Source of the DNA: Porticoccus sp041395745
GTDB lineage: Bacteria; Pseudomonadota; Gammaproteobacteria; Pseudomonadales; Porticoccaceae
NCBI GenBank assembly: GCA_041395745.1
Contig: JAWKZV010000004.1
Location: forward strand, 226,584 to 290,583
Direction of reading: 5' to 3'
DNA length: 64,000 nt
Below, in pieces: positions 16,264 through 31,436 of this stretch. The notes under the pieces were generated by a model that did not search any database, had not been told where the DNA came from, and worked only from the letters and a program-made list of their open reading frames with translations. The translations under genes were made by a program, and so were the position numbers. Each line of letters begins with the position of its first letter. The stretch's first letter is position 1.

Positions 16264-17139
16264 TTAATTGGCGGTATTGAGATGGTGGCCCCGCTCAAAA
16301 CGCCAGGTGCGGATAATCTCCAGCTTGTCCCAGTCGCTCATTTCCGGGGGAAATGGTGCAAAAGGAGAGGCCAACCGAACTGTCCGCACTGCGGCTTGGT
16401 CCAGTACTCGCTGGCCGGAGCTAAGCAGAATTTCGATATTGTCCACCGTGCCGTCACTCAGCAGGGTGACGGCCATGCGCAGATCGCCGTAGATCGCCTT
16501 GCGGCGTGCCTCTTCGGGATAGTTCCTATTGCCGACGATTTCGATCCGGTCGATCCAGTACTGAAGATAGGCGGCGTGATCCGCTGCCATGGTGCTTGCA
16601 GAGGTGATTCGTAGCACTCTGGGCAGTTTGCTGTACTGGCGCTGCTGTTCATCCAGCTTGGCCTTGAGGCTGGCAAATTCCAGCTGGGCAGCGGGAGGCA
16701 GAGGCGGTGCAATGCTGGCGTCGACGGTTTCCCTGATTTGTTTGTCAGTGGCTGTGTCGACGCTGTCAGCGATGGTGCTGATTACGGGAGTGGCGCCCAA
16801 AGTAGCCTGTTGTTGCACTTGAGCAGGCTGGGAGCCCACTTTCTGGATGCGGCTGTCGAGCATTTCCGGCGGGCGGTCAGTGGTCAGTTCCTGCAATTCG
16901 CGCTGGTCACCACTGCCCTGTTGGTTGTGCTGGGCAAGGAAATCAGCCTGTTCGGGTTTTTCGTCAACGCGATGTTGGGCCAGGGTGACTTCCAGTGTGG
17001 GGGCGGGGGAATACTGCTGGTAGAGCTTGAATCCAATGCCGAAAATCAGCAGGGCGTGAATGGCAATGGCCAGGAACAGGGAAAAGCCCAGGCGATCGGG
17101 TTCATCCTGGGTTCGGGTCTGTTCAAAGCTAATTGCCAT
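16264..17139 (-). CDS. TonB-like energy transducer (TonB3-type, pilus locus)
   Basis: 291 residues. It has an N-terminal TM anchor (about 17-38, GFSLFLAIAIHALLIFGIGF) and a long polar, Gln-rich periplasmic spacer (about 50-190, possibly helical). The TonB C-terminal domain (about 195-285) has YLQYWIDRIEIVGNRNYPEE, MAVTLLSDGTVDNIEILLSS and RLASPFAPFPPEM. The start overlaps the gshB stop by one base. In P. aeruginosa the syntenic TonB3 is needed for twitching motility, which suggests the same here. No exbB or exbD is adjacent. Confidence 0.85.
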   Translation of the reverse strand: MAISFEQTRTQDEPDRLGFSLFLAIAIHALLIFGIGFKLYQQYSPAPTLEVTLAQHRVDEKPEQADFLAQHNQQGSGDQRELQELTTDRPPEMLDSRIQKVGSQPAQVQQQATLGATPVISTIADSVDTATDKQIRETVDASIAPPLPPAAQLEFASLKAKLDEQQRQYSKLPRVLRITSASTMAADHAAYLQYWIDRIEIVGNRNYPEEARRKAIYGDLRMAVTLLSDGTVDNIEILLSSGQRVLDQAAVRTVRLASPFAPFPPEMSDWDKLEIIRTWRFERGHHLNTAN

Positions 17140-18086
17140 CAGCCCAGTCTCGCGCTGATGGCGTCCATCAGTTTGCCGCCGATATCGGTGTGCTGTTCAC
17201 GGTCGATCTCCCGGGCACAGGTGGGGCTGGTGATGTTGATTTCGGTGAGGTAATCACCGATCACATCCAGGCCGGCAAACAGAATACCCTTTTCTTTCAA
17301 CACCGGACCCACCTGGTTAGCAATCCAGCGGTCACGATCGGTCAGGGGTCTCACCATGCCGGTACCGCCGGCGGCCAGGTTGCCGCGCAGTTCGCCCTTG
17401 GCGGGAATGCGGGCCAGGCAATAGGGCACTGGCTCGCCGTCCACCATCAGGATGCGTTTGTCGCCGTCGCTGATAGCGGGAATAAACTTCTGGGCCATGA
17501 TGGTCCGGGTGCCATTGTGGGTGAGCGTCTCGATAATAACGTTCAGGTTGGGATCGTCGGGGCGAACCCGGAAAACCGCGGTGCCACCCATGCCGTCCAG
17601 GGGTTTGTACACCACGTCTCCGTGTTCCTCGCGGAATTTTTTCAGTCGGCTGGCATCCCGGCTCACCAGTAGCGGAGGGGAGCATTGTGGAAAATGGGTG
17701 GCAAATACTTTTTCATTACAGTCCCGCAGGCTACCGGGTTTGTTCACCACCAGCGAGCCCCGCACCTCAGCGGCTTCAAGAATATATGTGGTGTACACAT
17801 ATTCACTGTCGAAAGGTGGGTCCTTGCGCATCAGCAGGACATCCAGTGATGCCAGCGGCGCCCGTCGGCTGCCGCCCAGGGTGAACCAGTCCTGCAGGTC
17901 ATCACGCACTTCCAGCGGTGTCATGGTGGCAAAGGGCTCGCTGTTCTCGATGGCCAGTTGGTGCTGCTCCATATACATCAGTTGCCAGCCCCGCCGTTGG
18001 GCGGCCAGCAGCAGTGCCAGGGTGGTGTCCTTTTTCGGGTTGATCCCGGCGATCGGGTCCATCACAACCCCAAGGGTTCTCGTCAT
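17139..18086 (-). CDS. gshB: Glutathione synthetase
   Basis: ATP-grasp enzyme joining gamma-glutamylcysteine and glycine. 315 residues from ATG 18086 (E. coli 316), preceded by AAGG; an upstream GTG is less likely. Motifs: GVVMDPIAGINPKKDTTLAL, LLMRKDPPFDSEYVYTTYIL, VNKPGSLRDCNEKVFA, VVYKPLDGMGGTAVFRV, LMVDGEPVPYCLARIP, GNLAAGGTGMVRPLTDRD and GLDVIGDYLTEINITSPTC. A 239-base spacer with no recognised gene separates it from the divergent pilG. Confidence 0.97.
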   Translation of the reverse strand: MTRTLGVVMDPIAGINPKKDTTLALLLAAQRRGWQLMYMEQHQLAIENSEPFATMTPLEVRDDLQDWFTLGGSRRAPLASLDVLLMRKDPPFDSEYVYTTYILEAAEVRGSLVVNKPGSLRDCNEKVFATHFPQCSPPLLVSRDASRLKKFREEHGDVVYKPLDGMGGTAVFRVRPDDPNLNVIIETLTHNGTRTIMAQKFIPAISDGDKRILMVDGEPVPYCLARIPAKGELRGNLAAGGTGMVRPLTDRDRWIANQVGPVLKEKGILFAGLDVIGDYLTEINITSPTCAREIDREQHTDIGGKLMDAISARLG

Positions 18087-18325
18087 AACTGTTACCTTTG
18101 TCACGCCACGCAGAACAGCTTGTTCATTATGATGTGGGAAATGTTGGTGGTCTTACCGGGCTAAAGGTAAGGGGAGCCGCAATACAGCGCAACCGCTTGA
18201 TGCGAGAACTGCGTACAAGTTTTGGTGATGACAGACAGTCATAGATAAAACCTGGTGATTGTGTTACATAATCTCAAGCTGCCATTAGTGGCCAGAGTGA
18301 ACACATAACGACGGGGCGAGCAGGA

Positions 18326-18775
18326 ATGGAAGAACAATTTAACAGCCTGAAAGTGATGGTGATTGATGACAGTAACACCATCCGTCGCACGGCAGAAACT
18401 CTGCTTAGCAAGGCGGGCTGTGAGGTCATCACTGCCATCGATGGTTTCGACTCCCTTTCCAAGATCGCAGACAACCATCCCGACATCATTTTCGTGGATA
18501 TCATGATGCCCCGTCTCGACGGGTATCAGACCTGTGCTCTGATCAAGAACAACAGCCAGTTCAAGCATACTCCGGTGATCATGTTGTCCAGCAAGGATGG
18601 TCTGTTCGATAAGGCCAAGGGACGCATAGTCGGAGCAGACGATTACCTGACAAAGCCGTTTAGCAAAGCTGAACTGTTTGAGGCGCTGGAGAAATTTGCT
18701 ATCAGAAACGATGGCGAGGCGGTATCTGATGTTTTCGCGAGAGAGGGAGCATATGGCGAGAATATTGATCGTTGA
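18326..18775 (+). CDS. pilG: Twitching motility response regulator PilG
   Basis: Single receiver domain, 149 residues. The acidic pocket is DD in VMVIDDSNTIRRT. The phospho-acceptor Asp is in IIFVDIMMPRLDGYQ (about 58), with the T/S switch in VIMLSSKDGLFDKA and the Lys in DDYLTKPFSKAEL. In Pseudomonas PilG is phosphorylated by ChpA and promotes pilus extension. First gene of the Pil-Chp operon. Its 3' end overlaps the pilH start by 23 bases in another frame. Confidence 0.93.
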   Translation: MEEQFNSLKVMVIDDSNTIRRTAETLLSKAGCEVITAIDGFDSLSKIADNHPDIIFVDIMMPRLDGYQTCALIKNNSQFKHTPVIMLSSKDGLFDKAKGRIVGADDYLTKPFSKAELFEALEKFAIRNDGEAVSDVFAREGAYGENIDR

Positions 18776-19115
18776 CGATTCGCCAACTGAGACGCATACC
18801 CTCACTGGCCTGTTGCAAAAAAACGGCTACGAGGTGTTATCTGCCCAGAGTGGTGAAGATGGTATGGACATGGCGTTAAGGGAGCAGCCGGATGCCATTC
18901 TCATGGATATTGTACTGCCGGGAGTCAACGGCTTTCAGACGACCAGGCAGCTGAGCAAGGCCAGTGAAACGGGGCATATCCCGGTCATTATCGTCACCAC
19001 CAAGGATCAGGATACCGATAAGGTTTGGGGAATGCGTCAGGGTGCAAAGGCTTACCTGACGAAACCAGTCAGTGAAAAAAGCCTGATCACTGTGTTGCAG
19101 GAAGTGATCGGTTGA
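18753..19115 (+). CDS. pilH: Twitching motility response regulator PilH
   Basis: 120-residue CheY-like receiver from ATG 18753 (MARILIVDDSPTETHTLTGL), the same size as Pseudomonas PilH. Acceptor Asp in AILMDIVLPGVNGFQ, switch Thr in VIIVTTKDQDTDK, Lys in AKAYLTKPVSEKSL. It is thought to oppose PilG, favouring retraction or acting as a phosphate sink. The longer reading frame from 18678 lies inside pilG and is not the start. GAGAGAGGGAG gives a good ribosome site. Confidence 0.94.
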   Translation: MARILIVDDSPTETHTLTGLLQKNGYEVLSAQSGEDGMDMALREQPDAILMDIVLPGVNGFQTTRQLSKASETGHIPVIIVTTKDQDTDKVWGMRQGAKAYLTKPVSEKSLITVLQEVIG

Positions 19116-19134
19116 ATCCGATAGCTGACGAGGT

Positions 19135-19674
19135 ATGAACAGCCAGCGCTCACCATTCAAAGTCCTGCTCTCTCTGTCGCAACGATACTCCGACAACGCC
19201 AGAGAGCTGCCAGCCCAGGAAGATATTGTTGCGACCCGGAAGGTGATCTGTTTTGCCCTTCTCGGGCACAATCTGGCATTACCCCTGGAAGAACTCATCG
19301 AAATCATAGAAGTGCCTCAGTTAACCCTTTTGCCCAGGGTCAAGCACTGGGTGATGGGTATGGCTAACCTGAGGGGGCGGCTATTACCGGTTATCAATCT
19401 GGCGGAATTTCTCGGAGGTAAGTTGAGTGGTTCGATCAAGGCACAACGAGTTATTGTCATCGAGATGCAGGGTGTTTTTGTCGGTCTGGCCGTAGACCGG
19501 GTGCATGGAATGCGCCACTTCAAGGTGGATACCTTCGATCGGCGGGCGGCACTGGTGCCCGATGTGCTGGTTCCCTATGCGGAAGGCAGTTTCGTGCAAC
19601 TGGACAGCCCTTGGGTGTTGCTTCGTCCGGCACAATTATTAAATGACAAGCGCTTCATGGATGTGGCGGCCTAG
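19135..19674 (+). CDS. pilI: CheW-like adaptor PilI
   Basis: 179-residue CheW-domain protein coupling the receptor PilJ to the kinase ChpA. After an N-terminal tail (about 1-38) the CheW fold begins KVICFALLGHNLALPLEEL, with MGMANLRGRLLPVINLAEFL (about 79-98), VIVIEMQGVFVGLAVDRVHG and MRHFKVDT. In order with pilG, pilH and pilJ, 19 bases after pilH. Confidence 0.93.
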   Translation: MNSQRSPFKVLLSLSQRYSDNARELPAQEDIVATRKVICFALLGHNLALPLEELIEIIEVPQLTLLPRVKHWVMGMANLRGRLLPVINLAEFLGGKLSGSIKAQRVIVIEMQGVFVGLAVDRVHGMRHFKVDTFDRRAALVPDVLVPYAEGSFVQLDSPWVLLRPAQLLNDKRFMDVAA

Positions 19675-19737
19675 GACCGTTGATCGAGTCGGCGTCTCTG
19701 CCGAAAAGCGTTATCACTTGTTTGGGGTGAGATAACA

Positions 19738-22308
19738 ATGAAATCCGGAACCAAAAAAGAGAAGACCAGCTCCTTTACCACCCTCCTATCGGTGGTATTG
19801 ATGGCAGTGGTGGTTTTCCTCGGCTTTAACCTACTGGTGGTATTCAATCAAACCTCCAGGGATCAGGAGAGTCTGCAATTGATGTCCGAATTGCGGGCTC
19901 AGTCCTACCGGCTGGTGGGGCTGTCCCGGGAGTCTGCTTCCGGTAATGAGAAAGCTTTTGGCGAATTGCAGAACCTGGTTGGCCAGATGCAGGAGAGTTG
20001 GCGTCGCCTCGGTCGTAACATTCAGGGCGAAATTGACAGTGCCCAGATGGGTGGCCTGAAGAATGCCTGGGCTCAGGCCACTGAAAACGCTCAAACGATC
20101 ATCGACAACAAGAAACCGGTGATTTTCCTGAACCAGGTGGCGAATACCCTCAATCGCACCCTGCCGGATATGCAGCAGGAGCACACCCAAGTGGTGAATG
20201 CGTTGCTGGCAAGCCGCGCTCCAGCTGATCAGGCGGCATTTGCCCAGGCCCAATCCTGGCGCGCCGAGCGCATTGGCCGCAACGTAGATCGCATGCTCGC
20301 CGGGGGTGTGGATGCCGAGCAGGCAGCCGACCAGTTTGCCCGGGATATCAAGTTGTTCGGCCAGGTGCTGACGGCGATGAAAAATGGCAATGCGGGAATG
20401 GGTATCAGTCGAGTGACCCTGCCTTCAGCCATTGCCAGTCTCGACCGCATTACCGAGCAGTTCGCGTTTGTCAGTACCTCCATGCAGGAGATCTTCGACG
20501 CCTCGCCAGCCCTGTTCAGTGCGATCAAGGCAACCAATACCATCCTGGACAAATCGCCGATGCTGCAGGAACAGCTCAGCACCATGTCCGATGCCATCGC
20601 GAGACTGCCAGCAACCCGGGATCTGACCTACCAGACAGCCCTGATTGCCGGCGTGACCGGTATCGTGCTGATGATGTGGATCGCATTTCGCAACTCTGCG
20701 GAAACCCGTCGCCGGTTGCGGGATTCCGCCACCGACAACGAACATAACCAGCAAGCCATTCTGCGTCTGCTGGATGAAATTGCCGGCCTCGGTGAAGGGG
20801 ATCTGACCAACCACGCCACGGTGACGGAAGATTTCACCGGTGCCATCGCGGACTCCATCAACTACGCCATCGACCAACTGCGCATCCTTGTGGCACAAAT
20901 CCAGGATACGTCGGAAAACGTTTCCGCTGCGGCCAATGAAACCCGGGCCACGGCACTACAGCTGGCGGAAGCCTCCGGGCATCAGGCGCAGGAAATCGCC
21001 GGGGCTTCGGCGGCCATTAATGAAATGGCGGTGACCATCGACCAGGTGTCTGCCAATTCAACAGAGTCTGCCAACGTGGCGCAGAAGTCTGTGTCTATCG
21101 CCAAGAAAGGCGCCGAAGTGGTACAGAACACCATCGGCGGGATGGATACTATCCGCGAACAGATTCAGGACACTGCAAAACGCATCAAGCGACTGGGGGA
21201 AAGCTCCCAGGAGATTGGTGACATCGTATCGCTGATCAATGACATTGCCGATCAGACCAACATCCTGGCATTGAACGCTGCCATTCAGGCGTCCATGGCC
21301 GGCGATGCGGGGCGCGGTTTCGCCGTGGTTGCGGACGAGGTTCAGCGACTGGCGGAGCGCTCCGCGGCGGCTACCAAACAGATCGCTTCACTGGTGAAGA
21401 CCATCCAGACCGACACCAACGAAGCAGTGAGTTCCATGGAGCAAACCACCGCAGAAGTGGTGAAGGGGGCAGAGCGAGCCCACGCTGCGGGTGTGGCCCT
21501 GGAAGAGATCGAAACCGTATCCGCGGATCTGGCGGAATTGATTCAGGATATTTCCACCGCCGCCAGACATCAGGCCACCACGGCAGGTCACGTGTCGCGC
21601 ACCATGAATGTGATTCAGGACATCACTTCACAGACGCTGTCGGGCACCAACAATACCGCGCAGTCGATTGGCGAGCTGGCTGAACTGGCGGTGGAACTGC
21701 GCAACTCTGTGTCCGGATTCAAGTTGCCGGAGTCCATGGAGCGGGAGTTGCCGGAACGGGATTTGCTGCCGGAGCTCGAAGAAGAACCCGAGGTCGAGGC
21801 GGCGACCGAGGAAGAGGAAACGTGGGCAGAACCGACGGAGTTTATTGAGGCAACCAGCGTTAAGGTAGCTGCGATCACCTCGAATGGTATTGATGCTGCC
21901 GAGTTGGAGGTGAAAACTGAGGCGCCGAAATCCCAGCCTGCGAAGGCTCGTGAACCCATGCGCGGAACCACCTTTACCGAAGCAGAATTCGATCTGATTG
22001 AACAGGCACTGCATCCGTTGGAGGTCAAACCCGAGCAGGCTGACGACATCAAACAGATGCTTGAGGAGGCTGAGGCCACCCGGGACGAGCTATCCGAGAG
22101 TTTGCCGGAAACCCCTCGGGAGGAGGATTCCGGTGCCAACAATGAATTTGGCGATTACGACGAAGAGGCGCTTCTGAAAGCATTACAGGAGGACAGTCTT
22201 GACGGTGATCTGGACTTCGAAGCACTCACGGCGGATTTTTACTCCGACCAGGATGAGCAGAAAGGCCATGTAGGGCAGAAAATTCATCCCACTTCAGAGC
22301 AGGTCTGA
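19738..22308 (+). CDS. pilJ: Methyl-accepting chemoreceptor PilJ with acidic C-terminal extension
   Basis: Pil-Chp receptor, 856 residues. TM1 about 15-37 (LSVVLMAVVVFLGFNLLVVF), a periplasmic PilJ-type helical sensor (about 38-300), and TM2 about 302-318 (IAGVTGIVLMMWIAF). HAMP and the signalling helices follow. The hairpin tip near residue 505 reads QTNILALNAAIQASMAG, then RGFAVVADEVQRLAERS. After about residue 665 there is an extra ~190-residue tail rich in Glu/Asp/Ala/Pro that is absent from the ~680-residue Pseudomonas protein. Its reading frame is intact and continuous to pilK. Confidence 0.94.
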   Translation: MKSGTKKEKTSSFTTLLSVVLMAVVVFLGFNLLVVFNQTSRDQESLQLMSELRAQSYRLVGLSRESASGNEKAFGELQNLVGQMQESWRRLGRNIQGEIDSAQMGGLKNAWAQATENAQTIIDNKKPVIFLNQVANTLNRTLPDMQQEHTQVVNALLASRAPADQAAFAQAQSWRAERIGRNVDRMLAGGVDAEQAADQFARDIKLFGQVLTAMKNGNAGMGISRVTLPSAIASLDRITEQFAFVSTSMQEIFDASPALFSAIKATNTILDKSPMLQEQLSTMSDAIARLPATRDLTYQTALIAGVTGIVLMMWIAFRNSAETRRRLRDSATDNEHNQQAILRLLDEIAGLGEGDLTNHATVTEDFTGAIADSINYAIDQLRILVAQIQDTSENVSAAANETRATALQLAEASGHQAQEIAGASAAINEMAVTIDQVSANSTESANVAQKSVSIAKKGAEVVQNTIGGMDTIREQIQDTAKRIKRLGESSQEIGDIVSLINDIADQTNILALNAAIQASMAGDAGRGFAVVADEVQRLAERSAAATKQIASLVKTIQTDTNEAVSSMEQTTAEVVKGAERAHAAGVALEEIETVSADLAELIQDISTAARHQATTAGHVSRTMNVIQDITSQTLSGTNNTAQSIGELAELAVELRNSVSGFKLPESMERELPERDLLPELEEEPEVEAATEEEETWAEPTEFIEATSVKVAAITSNGIDAAELEVKTEAPKSQPAKAREPMRGTTFTEAEFDLIEQALHPLEVKPEQADDIKQMLEEAEATRDELSESLPETPREEDSGANNEFGDYDEEALLKALQEDSLDGDLDFEALTADFYSDQDEQKGHVGQKIHPTSEQV

Positions 22309-22328
22309 TTTCAGACGGGAGAGTTCCT

Positions 22329-23147
22329 ATGCACCACTTGGGGTTGACCGATAGCGCATTCAGTCGCTGGGCCGCCCTGCTGGAGTCAAGGATCGGTGTT
22401 CAGGTGACCCCTGCATGGGAAGACCATGTACGTCGCATCCTGGATCGGCAACTACAGCAGCGTCCGCTTGATTCGTCGCCACGTCAGCGCTCGGTCTGGT
22501 GGGGCGAGCTGGTGGATAGGTTGCTGATCAACGAGACCGCCTTCTTCCGTCATCGCCCCTCTTTCGAGTATCTGTCACGGATACTCAAACAAAAGCGGCA
22601 ACGGTTACTTCCGCAGCAAGGGCTGCGTCTCTGGAGCGCTGGTTGCGCCAGTGGCGAGGAGGCCTGTTCCCTGGCCATTACTGCCAGCCTTGCTCTTGGT
22701 GAGAGTGGCGAATATGAGGTACTAGGCACGGACCTTTCCACTCCTGCTCTGGCAAGAGCGCGAAGTGCCCGTTACTGTGCGATGGCGTTGGATAGCCTCA
22801 GTTCACAGGAGAAGGCTTTTTTCGAGCCCTGTGACGACGCGGTGTTCCGCCCGAAGTCGGCGATGCGCAGTCGGATTCACTATCTCCGCCACAACCTCGT
22901 GGCAAGCCACTGGCCCCGTGACATAGGGGCGTTTGATGTTATTTTCTGTCAGCATCTGTTGGCGTATTTCGAACAGCGGCGCCGCACGGAAATCGTCGCC
23001 CGGTTGTGCAGGCACCTGAAGCCCGGCGGTAGCCTGGTGTTGGGCCCCGGTGAATACCTGGCCTGCCCAATACCCGGCCTGCGCCGGGACAGTCAGCGGG
23101 ATGTGCTGGCCTTTGTGCGCCCTTCACCCGGTGAGATGGAGCATTAA
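22329..23147 (+). CDS. pilK: CheR-type methyltransferase PilK
   Basis: SAM-dependent glutamate methyltransferase for PilJ adaptation. 272 residues: an N-terminal helical CheR domain, then the SAM domain. Visible motifs are LINETAFFRHRPSFEYLSRI, RLWSAGCASGEEACSLAITA (SAM motif I, about 102), EVLGTDLSTPALARARSARY, FDVIFCQHLLAYFEQRRR and LKPGGSLVLGPGEYL. The ATG of chpA follows its stop directly (0-base gap). No chpB methylesterase gene is present in the operon. Confidence 0.93.
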   Translation: MHHLGLTDSAFSRWAALLESRIGVQVTPAWEDHVRRILDRQLQQRPLDSSPRQRSVWWGELVDRLLINETAFFRHRPSFEYLSRILKQKRQRLLPQQGLRLWSAGCASGEEACSLAITASLALGESGEYEVLGTDLSTPALARARSARYCAMALDSLSSQEKAFFEPCDDAVFRPKSAMRSRIHYLRHNLVASHWPRDIGAFDVIFCQHLLAYFEQRRRTEIVARLCRHLKPGGSLVLGPGEYLACPIPGLRRDSQRDVLAFVRPSPGEMEH

Positions 23148-29099
<5,952 letters not shown>

Positions 29100-29136
29100 A
29101 TACGGTGGTTGCCATGAGATTTTTGGGAGTGCAGTT

Positions 29137-29619
29137 GTGAGCCAGATTGAAGCAGATAGCGGACTGTTGCAGACAGAAGTCGACACCTTGTTCGTATCTG
29201 TGCGCAAACATCGTCTGTTGGTGCCCGCCGCCGGCGTTGCCGAAGTGGCCCAGCAGGTAGAGCGGGAGCCAGCCGCGCCGGGCGACCCGGCCTGGCTGGT
29301 GGGCTGGATGCAGTGGCGCATGCAGCGCATCCCGCTTATTTCCTTCGAGTCGCTGGGCAATGGGGAAGTCGAACCATCGGAAGGGCGCATGGCGTTGGTG
29401 ATGCACACCATGACTGATACCGACAAATTCCACTTCTTTGCCCTTCAGATTCAGGGTTTTCCCCACCTGATGCGGATTACCGCCGCTGACCTGATGCAGG
29501 AAATGGTCACCGATGAGCACCCCTTCACTGCCATGACCGTGGCTATGGACAGCTGGCAGGCGATCATCCCAGATCTCGCAAAACTGGAAAATTTCCTCGC
29601 TGAACAGCTTCCCTCCTGA
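29137..29619 (+). CDS. chpC: CheW-like protein ChpC
   Basis: 160-residue CheW-fold protein closing the Pil-Chp operon. Starts at GTG 29137, with GGGAG seven bases upstream. Shows VDTLFVSVRKHRLLVPAAGV, GDPAWLVGWMQWRMQRIPLI, RMALVMHTMTDTDKFHFFAL and FPHLMRI. In Pseudomonas ChpC is a second adaptor that may connect further receptors to ChpA. Position directly after chpA supports the assignment. Sequence conservation in this family is low. Confidence 0.8.
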   Translation: MSQIEADSGLLQTEVDTLFVSVRKHRLLVPAAGVAEVAQQVEREPAAPGDPAWLVGWMQWRMQRIPLISFESLGNGEVEPSEGRMALVMHTMTDTDKFHFFALQIQGFPHLMRITAADLMQEMVTDEHPFTAMTVAMDSWQAIIPDLAKLENFLAEQLPS

Positions 29620-29735
29620 TTCGCTCTCCTGCGTGATGGGCTTTGCGGTGTCCCTCGCTGGTGGTAGAGTGGTCTGACGGAAACACCGGTTTCCTCCCTT
29701 CCCACGCCTGGTATGGTTTTTCCACGGGTGACAGC

Positions 29736-31436
29736 ATGTCCAAAGAAAGCAAGAAATCCGCTTCGCAAATACAGGAAGAGCTGCTGGCCAAGGTCATTGA
29801 GAATACAGTGACCCTCAACCCACTGGTGGGTGTCAGCACTGACGATATCAAGGAGGCGCTCAAGAAGACCGCCAAGCAGGCGGTTGCCCAGCCCTCCAAG
29901 GTGGTGCGTTACGGCAAGCGGTTCGGTCGCCGTGTGGTGGATATCCTCAAGGGCACCGAGGAGTTCGAGGGTGGCAAGGGCGATCGCCGTTTCGATGATC
30001 CCTCCTGGGAGGAGAACGCCATCTACCACAAGCTGAAGCAGGCCTACTTCGCCTGGGACCAGTCGCTCGATGAGCTGGTGGATGAACTCGAACTGTCGGG
30101 TCTCGACCAGCGCCGCGCTAAATTCGTCAAGGAAGTGCTGACCACATCCATGTCGCCCACCAATTTCCTGCTCGGCAACCCCAAGGCGTTGCGCAAGGTG
30201 GTGGAAACCCGCGGCAACAGCCTGCTCAAGGGCCTGAAGAATTACGTCCATGACCTGCAAAACAACCACGGCATGCCTAGCCAGGTGGACAAGAGCAAGT
30301 TCCGGGTTGGCATGAACCTGGCCAATACAGAGGGCTCGGTGGTCTTCCGCAACGAGATCCTGGAGCTGATTCAGTACCGTCCGCGCACCGCGAAGGTCTA
30401 TAAGCGCCCGCTGCTGATCGTGCCGCCGCAGATCAACAAGTTTTATATCTACGACCTGACCCCGGAGAAAAGCTTCTTCCGCTACTGCCTGGACCAGGGC
30501 TTTCAGGTGTTCACCATCAGTTGGCGCAATCCCACCGCGGAGAACCGCGACTGGGGTATTGATGAGTACATCGCAGCCGCCAGTGAAGCGGTGGAAGTCA
30601 TTCTCGAGATCACCCGCAGTGAGGACCTGAACGTGGTCGGTGCCTGTGCCGGTGGTATTACCGCTTCCATCATGTCCTCCTACCTGAAGGAGACCGGCCG
30701 CAACCGGGTTAACAGCCTCAGTCTGTCCGTGTGCATGCTCAGCATGCACTCCCAGGACCTGGACCTGAGTGTCTTCACCACTCCTGCGTCCCTGCAGGCG
30801 GCGCGGATTCGCTCACGGGATCAGGGCATCCTGGCGGGCGCCGAACTGGCCAAGGTGTTCAACTGGATGCGCCCCAACGACCTGGTGTGGAATTACCACG
30901 TCAACAACTACCTGCTCGGGGAAGATCCGCCGGTGTTCGACATCCTTTTCTGGAACAGCGATTCCACCAACCTACCGGCGGAACTGCACTGTGATTTCCT
31001 CGATATCTACGAGCACAACCTGCTGGAAAAGGGCGAGATGACCGTGCTCGATACCAAAATCGACCTGCGCGGACTCGACTGCGACAAATACGTCACTGCC
31101 GGGCTGTCCGACCACATCACCCCGTGGAAGATCTGCTACAAGACCACCCAGTTCGTGGGCGGCGATATCAAATTCGTGCTCAGTTCCAGCGGCCATATCC
31201 AGAGCCTGGTAAACCCGCCCGGCAACAACAAGGCCCGCTATTTCTCCAGCACCGAGAATCCGGAATCGGCGGACCAGTGGCTGGAACAGGCGGAACAGTG
31301 CAGCGGTTCCTGGTGGACGGACTGGTCCGAATGGCTGAAGGCCCGCTCCGGCGAGCGCAAAACCGCGCCCCGCTCCCTCGGCAGCCGCAACCATCCCTCC
31401 ATGGAGGCTGCCCCCGGCACCTATGTCTACGGCTGA
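29736..31436 (+). CDS. phaC: Poly(3-hydroxyalkanoate) synthase
   Basis: Polymerises 3-hydroxyacyl-CoA into storage granules. 566 residues from ATG 29736 (MSKESKKSASQIQEELLAKV). The alpha/beta-hydrolase core has the lipase-like box VVGACAGGI, with catalytic Cys near residue 304. Catalytic Asp is in TAGLSDHITPWK, and His in LSSSGHIQSLVNPPG. Class II-like length and its depolymerase neighbour suggest medium-chain substrates (inference). The start lacks a strong ribosome site; an upstream in-frame extension to 29643 is not conserved-looking. The stop overlaps phaZ by 14 bases. Confidence 0.93.
   Translation: MSKESKKSASQIQEELLAKVIENTVTLNPLVGVSTDDIKEALKKTAKQAVAQPSKVVRYGKRFGRRVVDILKGTEEFEGGKGDRRFDDPSWEENAIYHKLKQAYFAWDQSLDELVDELELSGLDQRRAKFVKEVLTTSMSPTNFLLGNPKALRKVVETRGNSLLKGLKNYVHDLQNNHGMPSQVDKSKFRVGMNLANTEGSVVFRNEILELIQYRPRTAKVYKRPLLIVPPQINKFYIYDLTPEKSFFRYCLDQGFQVFTISWRNPTAENRDWGIDEYIAAASEAVEVILEITRSEDLNVVGACAGGITASIMSSYLKETGRNRVNSLSLSVCMLSMHSQDLDLSVFTTPASLQAARIRSRDQGILAGAELAKVFNWMRPNDLVWNYHVNNYLLGEDPPVFDILFWNSDSTNLPAELHCDFLDIYEHNLLEKGEMTVLDTKIDLRGLDCDKYVTAGLSDHITPWKICYKTTQFVGGDIKFVLSSSGHIQSLVNPPGNNKARYFSSTENPESADQWLEQAEQCSGSWWTDWSEWLKARSGERKTAPRSLGSRNHPSMEAAPGTYVYG

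Noticed and set aside
29643..29735. Upstream extension of phaC
   Set aside because: Translates to a non-conserved segment over the chpC-phaC spacer; the synthase N-terminus begins at 29736.
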